Part shown: in pieces, positions 1-11,100 of the stretch
How positions within the stretch are numbered: the first letter of the stretch is position 1
Layout: every line of letters begins with the position of its first letter
Origin: Symbiodinium natans
Taxonomy: Eukaryota; Sar; Dinophyceae; Suessiales; Symbiodiniaceae
Assembly: GCA_905221605.1 (NCBI GenBank)
Contig: CAJNDS010000483.1
Location: 1 to 64,000, forward strand
DNA: 64,000 nt
Direction: 5' to 3'
Program-made: the position numbers and the translations under genes
Notes under the pieces: generated by a model
What the model was told of the DNA's origin: nothing
The model's input: the letters and a program-made list of their open reading frames with translations, nothing else
The model's database searches: none

Positions 1-1085
1 CTACTCCACAAAGAGTCAACTGCCGCTAGCGCGCTTCCGCGAAGACAGGTTCAAGGGTTTCGGGCCGTTTGATAGTGACACAAAAGAGCCGTTGTGTAGA
101 GAGAGTTGCCACAAGCTTTCAATTCTAAAACAGAGCTAGTTGCAGGTACTCCGTTTCCGGGCTGTCAGCTTGCAATATGACCCTGAGATAGTCTTGAGAC
201 ATGAGTGAGAGTGCCCACGGCCAATGTTCGTGACTCATCCTGGGGGATTGAAGCTAACAACTAGCACCGCGCTAGCGCCAAACAGGCACCTTGCGGAAAA
301 CACGCAGCGTGAGCCGGTGAAGTGAGCAGGTCCTGTGTAGTGTACGTAACAAACTTCCTTCTACAACATCATGAGCGCAGGCCCATGTATGTGAGACCTG
401 CATACATTAATTATAGGGAACACGGTTGTAGGAAGCTGATCAATGGAAACACGTTGTGGCCACGGACTCTGTTTGACTTCGCAGCTTACCTGCTCTGATT
501 CAATGAGGATTCAGCATCGAAGCCTAATATCCTTTCCAATCAGCAAGCACGCGGCCTCAAGCTATCCGGGTCTGCCGGATAGCAAACAGATCCATGCGGA
601 AAGACCACGGAAGCGCCGTCGAGCTAAACCGTTTGAACTCTATTCTGGACGAACGCGCCCTGGTCTCAGAGCCTTCTATGAGACGTTGCGCTCAATTGCC
701 TGTGCATGTTGCCCCTGCTGCCCTGTATCTGGCCGCGCAAACATGTTGGTGTTCGTTTGCTGCACCCCGAGTCAGAAGCTCGACCCACAAGTAGTATCCA
801 GCGGACATGTGAACGCGCTTAATGGGGTGCCTGCCAGAAATCATGGCATTCGACATGGATCACATGCGGCAACGCCGATCATCAACTTCAGACTGTAGAG
901 GACTGGTAAATGGCCTTCCCGGACTTTTTTGCACCCTCTGCACTGGCTCCCTGAAGCAGAGTCAGGAAGTCATGTAGAAGGGCCAAGCCTTGGCAGATCT
1001 CGGCAGAAGCATCCCAACAACTTCAATCTTGCAACTCAAGGCTTCCTATTTCCCAGTCTCTGCGATCCTTTCCGCTGCACAGATT
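1..1085. other. Unassigned stretch
   Basis: I see no recognisable gene here. A 151-codon plus-strand frame (443-898) has no family-like motif and mixed composition, so it is probably chance. Confidence 0.5.
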
Positions 1086-1158
1086 AAACCCTAAACCCTA
1101 AACCCTAAACCCTAAACCCTAAACCCTAAACCCTAAACCCTAAACCCTAAGGGTTTAG
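1086..1158. repeat. Interstitial telomere-type array, head-to-head junction
   Basis: About nine copies of CCCTAAA end at 1150 and switch directly into TTTAGGG orientation (1151-1158). The inversion point is CCCTAAGGG. It is one of many internal telomere-type blocks in the window. Confidence 0.95.
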
Positions 1159-1659
1159 GCCATGTGAAGAAGCAACACCGGAGTCTCGGAGCCTGGGCTC
1201 CCGGGCCCTGCTGTGGCGGATATTCGCTCAAACCTGCCAAAAGAGCCCACATTCTCAACATTTCCCCGTGCAAGCTCTATATTCTATACTAGATTCTATA
1301 CCATCCGCAACATGGCGCATGCAGCCGGGGTTTGGTCGCCTCTCTGTGAAGTAGGGGGACACCGAACTGCGATCTCCAGAACACGGAAGCAGATTTGTCA
1401 GCAGACGGGCCGTGGACCAGAACCCCAGCACATGAACCACTATTAGCAAGCCCAAAGAAAGCCTGTGAAGTGGGCAGCGAAATCTCCAGGAAGCCAGTGA
1501 GACTGCCCTGCGAGATGGATCTACGGCTGCCAGGTTGTCATCTTGTAAAGGCTGGTAGGCCGATTGCACTACATTTCACTCCATGGACGCGCTCAGCCAG
1601 AGGTTGCTTCGGAAAAACCTTTTGCGGTCTCCCCCCCCCCCCCCGGAAAGGGAACCACA

Positions 1660-1766
1660 AAACCCTAAACCCTAAACCCTAAACCCTAAACCCTAAACCC
1701 TAAACCCTAAACCCTAAACCCTAAACCCTAACCGTAAACCCTAAACCCTAAACCCTCAACCCTAAC
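1660..1766. repeat. Interstitial telomere-type array (CCCTAAA)
   Basis: About fourteen CCCTAAA units, nearly perfect until about 1730 and then degenerate. A poly-C tract of 14 (1631-1644) lies just upstream. Confidence 0.95.
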
Positions 1767-1769
1767 AGA

Positions 1770-2480
1770 GGGGAACCTGGCCGAACGAAGGACTGAAGCT
1801 GGCGATGTGGAAGCAAGACCTGAGAGCACCCCACCCGACTCCTCGACTTTGCTTTGCTTTTTGTTTGGGGTGGCAGGGGGGGGGTTTTGCAGGGAGGGTT
1901 GGCATGACTGGAACATACTAAATATTAGGATGAGTATATATATATAATTACATATATATGTCGTACATATTTATGTAAGAGTTACTGGAACCTTCATTCA
2001 TCGAGCAAAAAGGGTCGCCAATGCGCGCCGCCTGAAGACACCCAGTCCAAGCTGAGGCAGGCGGCGAAGTTCCTGGATCCGTAAATCTGCATATAGTCAG
2101 CAAAGGCATCCTGCAGGTGAGCCACCCATGCTTTGACACTTCGACTTCCTAGCCCAAGCCTCGCACACTTGAGCTTTCATGGGCAGCAGTCACGCATGAG
2201 CTGCCCTGCGACGGGCCATGCTAGCTTGCGCAACCTGCGCATGCCCAAGGACTCCAGCTTGCATCACGAGACCACAGCGGGCGGCCGATGGACCCATGGA
2301 CCCATGGACCCATGAACCCATGGACCCTTAACCTTTAAACCCTAAACCTGGCCCTCCAAACCCTGTAAACCAGTGAAGGTTCCAGACGCTAAACCCCAAG
2401 CCGACATGTATATATATATATATATACATATATGTATATACATACAAAAAATGGAGTACAGATATATGCCCTATATATCC
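1770..2480. repeat. Simple-repeat stretch
   Basis: No gene recognised. It holds TA-rich microsatellites (1934-1960, 2406-2440), a short direct repeat of ATGGACCC (2286-2325, about five copies) and degenerate CCCTAAA units (2334-2350). Confidence 0.7.
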
Positions 2481-2486
2481 TAATAT

Positions 2487-2690
2487 TCAGCAACGGCAGA
2501 GCTGCGGAAGGCCTGGTCCCAAAGGCCCGTGATTCGCGGCCTCACTCCAAGTTCTTTCCAGGGCTTCCAAATCTACAATTCGCTGCAGTCGGACTTGTGA
2601 AATAAAGTCAGAGCTATGGGAGAGAGGGCTCTGGCCAAGATGTTTGTCACAAGCCTCCAACTTCCTGGCAGTAGGACCCATAAGGCCCCG
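2487..2690 (-). CDS. Putative exon, unknown product
   Basis: A minus-strand frame is open across this stretch and its translation is helix-like and charged (for example RIVDLEALERTW). A plausible acceptor (CCAG then GAAG) sits near 2670. A second minus-strand frame just upstream (about 2690-2790) also looks coding, so these may be two neighbouring exons of one gene. I recognise no family. The call rests on composition only. Confidence 0.3.
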   Translation of the reverse strand, partial: RGLMGPTARKLEACDKHLGQSPLSHSSDFISQVRLQRIVDLEALERTWSEAANHGPLGPGLPQLCRC

Positions 2691-2879
2691 TCAGCCAGGC
2701 GTATCCGTTGATGCGCTTCAGGCGTCGTCCTAGCAAGCAGGCTGCGTCAAGCTTTGTGCCTGCGTGGTTGACACAGGGCAGCGCCAGTCTTGGAATGATC
2801 ACAATGTGCAATCTGTCACAAATAAACCAGCCGACGGGCTCGTGATTTTGCTTTACGTGCTTGGCACCGTTTTGCACCT

Positions 2880-3510
2880 ACCTAAGCCGCTGCTTTCCTC
2901 TTTGACTCTCTAACTGCTGCCGTGCGGTACCGTCACTCAATCACAAGTGGTGAACGGCGAACACCCACGGCTTTGTACCGCGCCTAGCTGAAATATCTTG
3001 TCCAAAAGGTTCAGCCTCCGGATCGTCAGATTTGGCAGTGCCCATAGCCAGAGATGCCACTACAAGGTTAATGGACCAAGAAGATCAGCCGTGGCAAATG
3101 CCCTTGTCCCTACCAAGATCGTCAGAATGGGTGTGCCAGAGATGTGTCGCCACTGTTTTCTGAAGTAAGCTGCATGCGTGAGGGGCGATGATCGCAGTGC
3201 CAGGACCTCATGCTCCACTCACACAAGGGGAAGGAAGCCGAAGCCATGTCTGTGGGCGACACAAGTTCGCCATGACCGACTCACGCAGCTCAGAAGCAGT
3301 CACAAGCATATCCATAAGTCTGACCCAATGACTTCTACTTGTAAAAGGGGCCCCAGCCCCAGTGTTGAACGGCACTCGTGCACTGACCTGTCCGTCTCAC
3401 ATGAGTTGCAGCATGTTGTTGAAAACTTGGGATCAAGTTAGGACACTTGATGACATTTGAGATTCTTGAGCATGCCAACCTAACTATATCATCTCACACA
3501 CACACAGATC
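2880..3510. other. Unassigned stretch
   Basis: No gene or repeat of note is visible. An 87-codon plus-strand frame (3178-3441) has no family-like features. Confidence 0.45.
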
Positions 3511-3517
3511 AAGGTTC

Positions 3518-3770
3518 ATGGGAGAGGGAGAGGGAGAGGAAGCGGGCGAGGGCGATGGCGAGGGAGAGGAAGAGGGAGAGATAGCGCGGAGAGAGAGCAG
3601 AGCAGACAGAGAGCGAGAGAGAGCAGATGGAGAGAGAGAGAGAGAGTGCAAAGAGAAAGAGAGCAGAGAGACTGATCAGAGAGAGAGAGAGAGAGAGCAG
3701 AGAGGAAGAGAGCAGAGAGAGAGAGAGAGACAGAGAGAGCAGAGAGAGAGAGAGAGAGATAAAAACAAGA
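3518..3770. repeat. Purine-only GA-rich tract
   Basis: About 250 bases of almost pure GAGA/GGGA on the plus strand. Several long frames run through it on both strands (Arg/Glu-rich one way, Ser/Leu-rich the other). They are a by-product of the dinucleotide composition. Confidence 0.9.
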
Positions 3771-4670
3771 AAACAGAAAAAAACAGAAAAAACGAAAAGA
3801 GCAGACAGGGATTTTGTCAAGAGAACCAGCAAGACTCAGCAAGACTCAGCAAGCTGCGCCTGCTCGTCGAGAGAGGCCACGACCAGCTTTTCACCGTCCT
3901 GGCTCTGTTGAGAGGATCTGTGAGATGCTTGGAGTCGCAGCTGGGTGCGACATGTGCGACTTGACCTGGCTTACTTTACTCCACAGTGCGCCATACTGGC
4001 AAATAAATGTTTGCAGCAGCTACGAGTAGCCACCTTGCTGCCTGAAAATCCCAAACAAATTCAGGGCCCCGAGGATGTTCGCTTCGGGAAAGGCAAGACT
4101 CAAAGTTTAAAAGCTCAGAACTCTCCGTGGCCAATGGGCTTGTTCATCTGTGATTTCTAGGCCTCACGGGTGCTTCGGGGTTTTCGGTTTGTGAGATAAA
4201 GCGCTGCAATCTGCTTTCGTTTTGAAGTGCTATGAAATGCAATGAGCTTCCAACCGTAGAGGCATCCCCGCTGAAATGCTCCACCTCGGCACAGCACCCG
4301 CTTTCTTCGTAACCACTGCATCACTGACTTATGAACCTTGCAGTCAAAACGGCAGTGAAAGCAGAAAGGTACGAGCACGTGTTCGTCGCCGATGAGGCAA
4401 CGTGAACTGGTCAACAAGAACACACCTTTTACCTGCAGCTTCTCCCCTTCTGGCCCAGTCTCTCGCATCACATCAAAGACGAGACGATTCAAACACAAAT
4501 TTCACCACGCTTGACGGCAGCTCAGGGGTTGGCCAGCGCGTCGTGGATCGGATCGATCCTGCTGGCCGACTGCCATTGCTGCGTGATATGTTATCAATTG
4601 CGGCCATAGGGCCTTTTTGGAGTGAGATTCCCCCCCCCCCCGCTCCATCCGTACCAAAGGGGATTCGGGG
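3771..4670. other. Unassigned stretch
   Basis: Several overlapping frames exist on both strands but none shows a family motif with usable splice sites. A poly-C run of ten lies at 4632-4641. Confidence 0.4.
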
Positions 4671-4677
4671 GGCAGTC

Positions 4678-4745
4678 CTGGGATTTGTGATCAGGATGTC
4701 ATCATCCACGCACACCACGGCTTCGTAGCTGCCCAGGATGAGGGC
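4678..4745 (-). CDS. Glycosyltransferase-like exon with a DDD motif
   Basis: After an AG-G acceptor (4747-4746) the frame reads 22 codons containing EAVVCVDDDILI and ends at an AG-GA donor (4677-4676). A hydrophobic strand running into an Asp triad is the metal-binding DxD signature of nucleotide-diphosphosugar transferases. The wording is closest to exostosin-type GT64 domains, where a strand of this kind precedes the DDD/DED triad. Neighbouring exons were sought on both sides and not convincingly found, so substrate and full length are unknown. Other DxD glycosyltransferase families remain possible. Confidence 0.4.
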
Positions 4746-4749
4746 CTGC

Positions 4750-5840
4750 TGAAGCATTCACTTCCCGCCGCTGCCCTCGACGCCTGAAAAAGGCGCCTTG
4801 GATGATAGAAACGCCATGAAACGCCAGCCAAGCAACTCGCCGGGCATGAGCCAGCTTATTCCAGGCTGGGTGGAAATCCCGCCGATCCACGAGGCCCTCC
4901 TGAACGCGAACTATCAGGATTTTTGAGGCCCCAGCATGACTTGATCTGTCCCACTTCCTTCTCCAAGAGCAAGTCGTAGCGCCCTGGGTAGCCTGGAAGT
5001 CTAAGTGCAAGCTCTGGGGAGGATGGCGGATGGCAACTGTGACATTCTTGTGTGACCCCAGAATGCTCGAAGAACCGAGAATTGCGCTCAGGCATGACTA
5101 CTGCGAGATGCCAAACCTTGAAGACAAGCATCCTGGATCATCCTGGCCCTCCCCTCTCAGGGCTTCTTATCCAATTCGGGAATTCTATCTCCGACAACAC
5201 AGGATCCTAAAATCGAAATCCTCAACTGAAGCTGCGATCCTGCGAATCGTCACCGAGGAACGTCCCACGAAGTCCTCCAGACTCGGCCTTCCCCAAGGCT
5301 GCGTGGAGGGGGCCAGGATGGCTAGGGTGGCTCCTAGCTCAGTGGCTGTTTGCGCGGCCTCTTGGTGGGAATAACAAAGACCTGTTGGTTCTAATTCACC
5401 ATAATTGGAACATTGAGCCTTTTCACCCTGGGTCCGTTTCCTGCAGCTTGAGCTTGTGCCTGTGACCGTCGTCTGTTCTGCCGCCACACTTGCTTCAACA
5501 TGGCACATGGTCAGTCGCAGGCATGTTCTCACTTGGTCCCGCAACTCCTGCCCAAAACGCCAAGCAGGGCCCCTGATAACAACATTCAAATATTCGAGTA
5601 TTATATGACCAGTGTTATAGCATCGCAATACTAGATTCATTTTACTACGATAACATGATAAAGGAGTACATTGAATATATTGAATAGGATATGCCACTCT
5701 TCATGTCATTCTAACAACGAAAAAAGAGGGGCCTCGTGAGCTTCCCGAGAGGCCGATCTGAAAAGCGGAGCAGCGCCCAGCGCCCCCGCGCTGGAGCTGC
5801 CAGGGGGCCGACCTGTCGCAGGAACGCGAGCTGCTCCTGA
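4750..5840. other. Unassigned stretch with scattered open frames
   Basis: Minus-strand frames at 4856-5131 and 5185-5697 have partly protein-like composition. They may hold exons of the glycosyltransferase-like gene, but none can be joined to it by phase and splice site with confidence. Confidence 0.35.
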
Positions 5841-5845
5841 GGGTT

Positions 5846-5912
5846 ACTAGGGTTTAGGCCCTCTAGGGGTTTGGGATTTTAGGTTTTTTGGGTTTAGGGG
5901 GTTGGGAATATT
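5846..5912 (+). repeat. Degenerate TTTAGGG tract, left flank of the integrase element
   Basis: Loose TTTAGGG-like units mixed with TTTGGGATTTT. A tract of the same kind and orientation lies beyond the right end of the element (8108-8160), suggesting that the element split one repeat tract. Confidence 0.75.
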
Positions 5913-5928
5913 AGGCTCTAATAAAGAA

Positions 5929-6109
5929 TTAGAACATACCTTGCCCAGTTTGGGTAATAATACCACCAGTCAACCCATTAGACGATTATTCCTATACTCC
6001 CCCCTACACCCCACCCAATATATCACTACTACTTCCCCATTATCAATACCAGTATAGGAATAACCAGTTACCCCATCTATATTCTCTAAGGTGGTATTAT
6101 TACCCAAAC
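5929..6109 (+). repeat. Left terminal inverted repeat
   Basis: It begins TTAGAACATACC and matches the complement of 7924-8105 along its length. The arm itself is bounded by an inner inverted repeat: CCTTGCCCAGTTTGGG near its outer end pairs with CCCAAACCGGGCAAGG at 6103-6118. Each arm could therefore fold on itself. Confidence 0.9.
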
Positions 6110-6119
6110 CGGGCAAGGG

Positions 6120-6671
6120 GTTCCTTGTAGAATTTGGTTCAGGGTTTGGGGTCAAGGGTTCGGCGCGGTCTCTCTTTCTGGGTTCGGGGGTTTCCTGGTT
6201 TGGTGTATCTCAATTCCCAAACATATATAAAATCCAATAGGAGAAAAACTCATCTCAATCTAGAACTCGATCGGAATACATCTTTTAAATTCACTTACAA
6301 ACTTCCGATGGGAATAACTCATGCATATTCCACCCAGTCGGATCCTTCTTTTTCTCATAAGCAAACCCGACGGAACAACAAGATCCGACCTCTTAAACGC
6401 GTGGAAAGGAAAGCGTTGCACAAGTTGCTTGTCCTGTCTCGAACCTGCACGGATGGGCACCAACAACACAACAAACTCGGGTTCTCACATGTTCTTGAGA
6501 AGCCCTACTACAAATGCAAGTCGTGAAACCACCGGCGACATTCACCTGAAACTCGTCAAGAAGCTAACAACTCAACTCTTGAACCCTTTCACCAAACACA
6601 AGTTTCAAGTAGTAGAACAACTTACAATTCAAGTTGTGAAAACCCCCGCAACTTCAAAGACGAAGCAAGAA
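6120..6671. other. Element interior without a recognised gene
   Basis: Downstream of the integrase stop there is no convincing gene. Frames of 130-177 codons on the plus strand and shorter ones on the minus strand show no known motif. The stretch may be decayed element coding sequence or regulatory DNA. Confidence 0.4.
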
Positions 6672-7586
6672 CTACACCTTGAACAGTTCAAAGCGCAAAT
6701 ACACCCTGTCAGTACCTTCAACATAATAATATTTTTGACCCATTTGTTCATCAATTTTTTCTATAGTATAAACATTTTGGCTGAAATTGCCCACTCTCTC
6801 TTTTTCATTGGGTTTCCTTTTCCTAAACATTTTAACTTCATCACCAATGCCTAGATCAGGATAGACCCGATTTCGCTTCGCATTCATGTTTAAGTGGAGT
6901 TTAACTTTCAATTCGCTACTCGGTTTTCTGGCATCCTTTGGCGTGAAGCCAGTCGCCGAAGGCTTCATTTTATTATTATATGTTAGTAACACCTAAAATA
7001 TATAATCCGTCCACTGAATATTGTTTTTACCCTTTTTCTGATCAGCTTCAACCCTTCCATATAGAAGATCTTTAAAAGTTCTGATGCCTCTCTCGCTGAA
7101 ATTCGGGTGTGCCCTCGTTCTATGGTGTTCTATGTTCTCATCCTTCAAATACTTCTGTATCGCTTCTGTGTTCAGTGCAGTTTCATCGTCTGTGTAAATG
7201 ATTTTTGGTTCCTTCCCCATTTTATGTACGCATTCAATCATCCCACTCGCTAGGTCTTCTTCTTTCTTGCCTTTAAGTGCCACCACGTGCATAAACTTAA
7301 CAAAGATGATCAATAACATTCCTACTCTAATTTTTTATCTTTCAAATCGTTGATAAAAAAACACGTCCATCTGATACTCGTATGCGGAATGCGGGGCGAC
7401 AAAGCTATTGGAACCGACGGGTTTTCGTTTTTGATCAACATTCTTCCTAAAAACCTCGTTAATATCAGACATTGTGATGGTTTTGTCTTTCTCCCGTGCT
7501 TCTTCTAAAGTCCGTCTTCTACTACCGAAACCGCTTCCATCGTAATAAAGCTTGCTAATTATATCATCTTTCTTAGAACTACTCAT
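6672..7586 (-). pseudogene. Retroviral-type (rve) integrase, broken
   Basis: Three open blocks follow in order. The N-terminal block (7335-7586) holds the first catalytic Asp (in EYQMDVFF). The middle block (6993-7319) holds the second Asp (IIYTDD) and, about 31 residues later, the catalytic Glu in FSERGIRTFK. The last block (6672-6992) continues the same frame after an in-frame TAG (6993-6995) and carries a basic, SH3/chromo-like tail (YPDLGIGDEVKMFRK). Two frame breaks lie between the first two blocks, one at a run of seven A (7355-7361) and one within 7320-7336. The D-D-E order is that of the rve superfamily, whose members cut and join element ends to target DNA. Start taken at the Met (7586) just after the upstream gene. 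Two frameshifts and a stop mark a dead copy unless the codes are read unusually. Confidence 0.85.
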
Positions 7587-7613
7587 TATAGTAAAGATTA
7601 CATTTTAACTTTT

Positions 7614-7919
7614 TCAATCTTGTTTCTGTTGCTCTGAAAATAGTTGGTGCTTCATACTTCGGGAATGCCTTGCTCTAACAGTCCAGACACATGTGGCGCC
7701 ACACCCGCATGCAAAGGGTCTTGCCTGTTTTGCCAAGATCGTGCCTTTATTGGCTTCGTAACGCTGTTTGCGATACTTCTGAATATATTCTTTATGACCT
7801 TCTATGTATTGTTTGCTTTGAAAAATAATATCTTCTCTATGGTTTTCATAATATTCTCTCCTTTTGTTTTTGAAATACTCGCTATATTCGTCGTGATACT
7901 CCTTATGTGTTCTTCCTGC
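7614..7919 (-). pseudogene. C-terminal part of a Lys/Tyr-rich repeat protein with CxC..H..H finger
   Basis: The frame has no Met start and runs in from the terminal repeat, so the N-terminus is missing. It begins with a charged, aromatic, helical stretch repeating the pattern KEYxxxYxxY (about 50 residues). It ends with a finger in which CxC is followed 11 residues later by His and 5 residues after that by a second His. This design is familiar from repeat proteins of large DNA viruses of protists and related integrated elements. The stop (7614-7616) is 27 bases before the integrase start, on the same strand. Truncation at the repeat junction suggests that a longer ancestor was deleted. Confidence 0.65.
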
Positions 7920-7923
7920 TACA

Positions 7924-8105
7924 GTTTGGGTAATAATCCCACCTTAGAGAATATAGATGGGGTAATTGGTTATTCCTATACTTGTACTGATAATGGGGAA
8001 GTAGTAGTGAAATATTGGGTGGGGTGTAGGGGGGGAGTATAGGAATAATCGTCTACTGGGTTGACTGGTGGTATTGTTACCCAAACTGGGCAAGGTATGT
8101 TCTAA
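7924..8105 (-). repeat. Right terminal inverted repeat
   Basis: Inverted copy of 5929-6109, ending GGTATGTTCTAA. It also holds its own inner inverted ends. The flank beyond 8105 returns at once to TTTAGGG-like sequence. Confidence 0.9.
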
Positions 8106-8107
8106 CT

Positions 8108-8160
8108 TATAGGGTTTAGGGTTTTGGGATTTTCGGCTTTATAGGGTTTAAGGGTTTGGG
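8108..8160 (+). repeat. Degenerate TTTAGGG tract, right flank of the integrase element
   Basis: Same orientation and same TTTGGGATTTT variant as the left flank (5846-5912). Confidence 0.75.
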
Positions 8161-8164
8161 ATTT

Positions 8165-11100
8165 TGTGCATTCACGGCATCACCGGCTTCTGCAAATACA
8201 TAAGGTCAACAGAACCTTTGAGTTTTGGTGGCGGTAGTCCTCAAAAAGATGATGACATCTCCATACTCTGGCAGTGGTTCTAGTTCATCAGAAAAATTCG
8301 GACGGGGGAAAGCCAATCGTTACCATGAATGAGTCGCCACCCTGACCATGTGGATGACCTGAGCAGCACTTGCTTCCCGCGATGGAGTGGGGAACCTCCT
8401 AGGCAAACTTGAAACTTTCGTGATATCCAGTGTGCGCACGCGCGCCTCATTCTTTAGGATGCCTGGCATCCACATTCTCTCGTTAGGGGTACAGGAAATG
8501 TAGCGGCGGTAAAGGATTAAGATGTGCAAGTGTTTTTCTATGTGGCGGGCTATGGATTCAGCTGATGCTCCCAAGATGAAAACCTTTATTCTTTTGATGG
8601 TGGTCGGATCTAGCGGTAACTGCCACCCCTGCAATATACGAAAGCAGCTGCGGGAGCGAAAGTTTCCCCATTTCTCGGTCTCGGCTGTCATGTTTTTTTG
8701 CAGGCATGAAGGTGCACGCATTGGATGTGCTACTTTTCCAATGCTCGGGGCCGCACGGAAGCGCTTGAGTGCCATCTTTCAGCGGCGGCCTTCGGGCACA
8801 TGATTCACATGCCGCTATGTTGCAGTAGACTCAGTGACCAGAGATACTGCCCTTGATTACGGCCAATATCTGCCTTCGCTCTCTGCAGAATATTGCAACC
8901 CTGCAGCCCGAGGCCTGGTGTCGTGCAGCAGCCCACGGGCAGAGGCCATCGAAGGCGGCCGCACTGGCACGCGAGGGCACAGAATAACGAGCAAAAGTGT
9001 ATAGGCATGAGCATGATATGAATGTGGGACTGTCTGTGTTAGAATATCATGGTAGGGATGGCTCATAACGCACGTTGTTTTGGCCGTCCGAGTCCACTCT
9101 CATGGGGTGTCACGGGTGCTCGTCTCCTGCCACACTCGAGGCCCGAAGCCAACTGGTGGCGCGTGGAGTTGACCTGGCATAGGTGCTCGATGCCAGGAAG
9201 CAAGTGTTACGTACGGAATGGTCACGGACAAAAAAGAGCAAGTGACACTGAAACTGAGGACGCATGAGGACAGCCCAGCAACTCCGCAAGCCTCTCTTGC
9301 AAAAGCACCACTCCCAGCTTCTGGCAACAGCTTTTTCACAGCTTGCAATCACCACCTGCCCTAGGAATGATTCTGACTATGGGGACAGTCTTTGCCCGAG
9401 AGTCAGCACGAACCTTCAGTGCAGGCCATCCTTGTCTATACTCGACAGCTCTGAAGTTGCATTGGCCTTCAAGCCTTGCATAGACAATCCCATGCCAAAG
9501 TTAACACGCATCTTGGTCTACATTGGATACGGTGCCTCTCCCGAGAATACCCATAAGGTAGGTCCATTCTTCAGTATGGATACCACTGTTAGTGGACGCT
9601 TATCCCCTGGCTGACCCTTAGAAACACTCGGCACATGTCGTCATCATGTTGTAAGCCGTTGCCGCTGCACCGACTGTTCAGTTCATTTTCAGAGGACGCT
9701 CGCCAACACCTTCAGAACTTGAAGGGTCTGCCTCAAGCACAGGTAGGGCCACGATGGCTCGCTGCATGCAGACTGTCTCCCGATGAAAATTGTATCTTGC
9801 AGCTGCGAAAATCAGAGCGAATCTGAGCACCATACTTACTATAGACCCCCTATTGCTACCCTCCCTCGCAGAACGCCAGCAGGCTATGTCCCCTACCCAT
9901 TTCCCGTCGCACGCGCTGAACGCACCACGTAGTGGTCCTCAGCCCAAGTTGGGATCACATCGGGGTCTGAGTTCTTCCGAGGCAGCAGGACAGACATCTT
10001 CAAGCAAGTCGAGGCGCAACAGTGTCTACTATGCTTTCTATGACGGAAGGCAGCTTGACGGCAGTTTACTTCTTGCCAAAAACTACAGTAACTACAGAAG
10101 CTGCAAGATTGCCAGGGTGTTGACGTGTGACCCTGCTGGGCTACAAGCTCTGCAAACTCGTCACCTTGGTATAGGGCCACGTGGTTTCTGCGTCTCCGAG
10201 CACGAAGAACTGCAGGAGAATGGGGTTCGTGCTTTGAGAGAGGAGGCTTTTCGTTCCTGGGTCGTTTCTTCCTGGGTCCCGTGCGTTCTGCAGAGCCGCC
10301 AGGGAAAAGCAGAGAAAAGGAGCGCCCTCCTGTCCTGGACACTTGACATTGTGCGTGCGCAATGCCTTCGGGGCTTGGTGGGGCTGCGTTGGATCCTGTG
10401 GATCCCGCTGGATGGTCAATGCTCGGACTCCTTGTTCTGCATCCTGCTGCTTCTTAGTGTGTCTTCTAGCCCTACGCCAAAAAATACCCTGAACCCGAAA
10501 CCCTGAACTCTTCGACTGCCGGCAACTGAACAACAAATCAGGTTGCCCAAGTGCCCGGCGCAATGATGACGACGCCCGCATCTTCCGGGTCCTCAGTGGG
10601 AATACGAAAGGAACAAGACTCAAGAAGTTCTCTTTTGGGTTCGTTTTGGAGGTTCGGGGTATGTCGGTGCCCGGGGGGCTGTCTTGATGATGCCGTCACT
10701 GAAGTGAAGGTGCAACCTCTTGTTGCCTTTGGTTGGCTGCGAAGAATTTAGGTTCTGGGGCTTCGGACTCATGGCTTTCCAAAAACCCATTCGAGACTCC
10801 AGAATCCGCCAATGCAAATCATGGACCCATTCAGCGGTCCATATGACACCACCCCGCCTTTTCACCACTCCTGTGCTCCATGCGGGAATCTACGAGAATA
10901 AGAGACCCTTAATATAAACCCCTAGATTGTAGGATTCCTTGGAAATAAGAAAACAAGGAGGTACCCCCTAATTTCGGAAACCCCTATGTCCGGGCTCCAC
11001 ACGGGATGGTCTTGGGGCACAGGCTTGCTGGCTACAAACCTGGCGTGTGCCCAACCAAGCACTAGGAGTGGTCAAGACCACACTCGTCTATTGGTTTTAC

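Larger units (their letters stand above)
5929..8105. mobile_element. Integrase-bearing element with ~181-bp terminal inverted repeats
   Basis: The left arm (5929-6109) and right arm (7924-8105) are inverted copies with only scattered mismatches. Between them, minus-strand genes are closely spaced: the end of a Lys/Tyr-rich zinc-finger protein (7614-7919), then 27 bases on a retroviral-type integrase (6672-7586). Long inverted termini plus a retroviral-type integrase and this kind of repeat protein are known from Polinton-like and large-DNA-virus-related elements of protists; assigning the element to that world is inference. At 2.2 kb it lacks polymerase, capsid and packaging genes, so it is a deletion derivative or a small integrase-only transposon. 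The integrase is broken, so the copy is probably inactive. No clear target-site duplication was seen. Confidence 0.8.

Noticed and set aside
3509-3964. Long ORFs on both strands of the GA tract
   Set aside because: They arise from dinucleotide composition. Arg/Glu-only and Ser/Leu-only peptides have no support.
4157-4498. A minus-strand frame that seemed to continue the glycosyltransferase-like exon
   Set aside because: No acceptor lies between the upstream in-frame stop and the similar segment, so it cannot be joined.
8320-8775. Minus-strand ORF of 151 codons as a retroelement fragment
   Set aside because: No reverse-transcriptase or endonuclease signature residue could be found.
9790-10506. 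Plus-strand ORF of 238 codons
   Set aside because: It ends in translated telomere-like repeat, lacks any motif and runs against the strand bias. I left it as part of an unassigned stretch.
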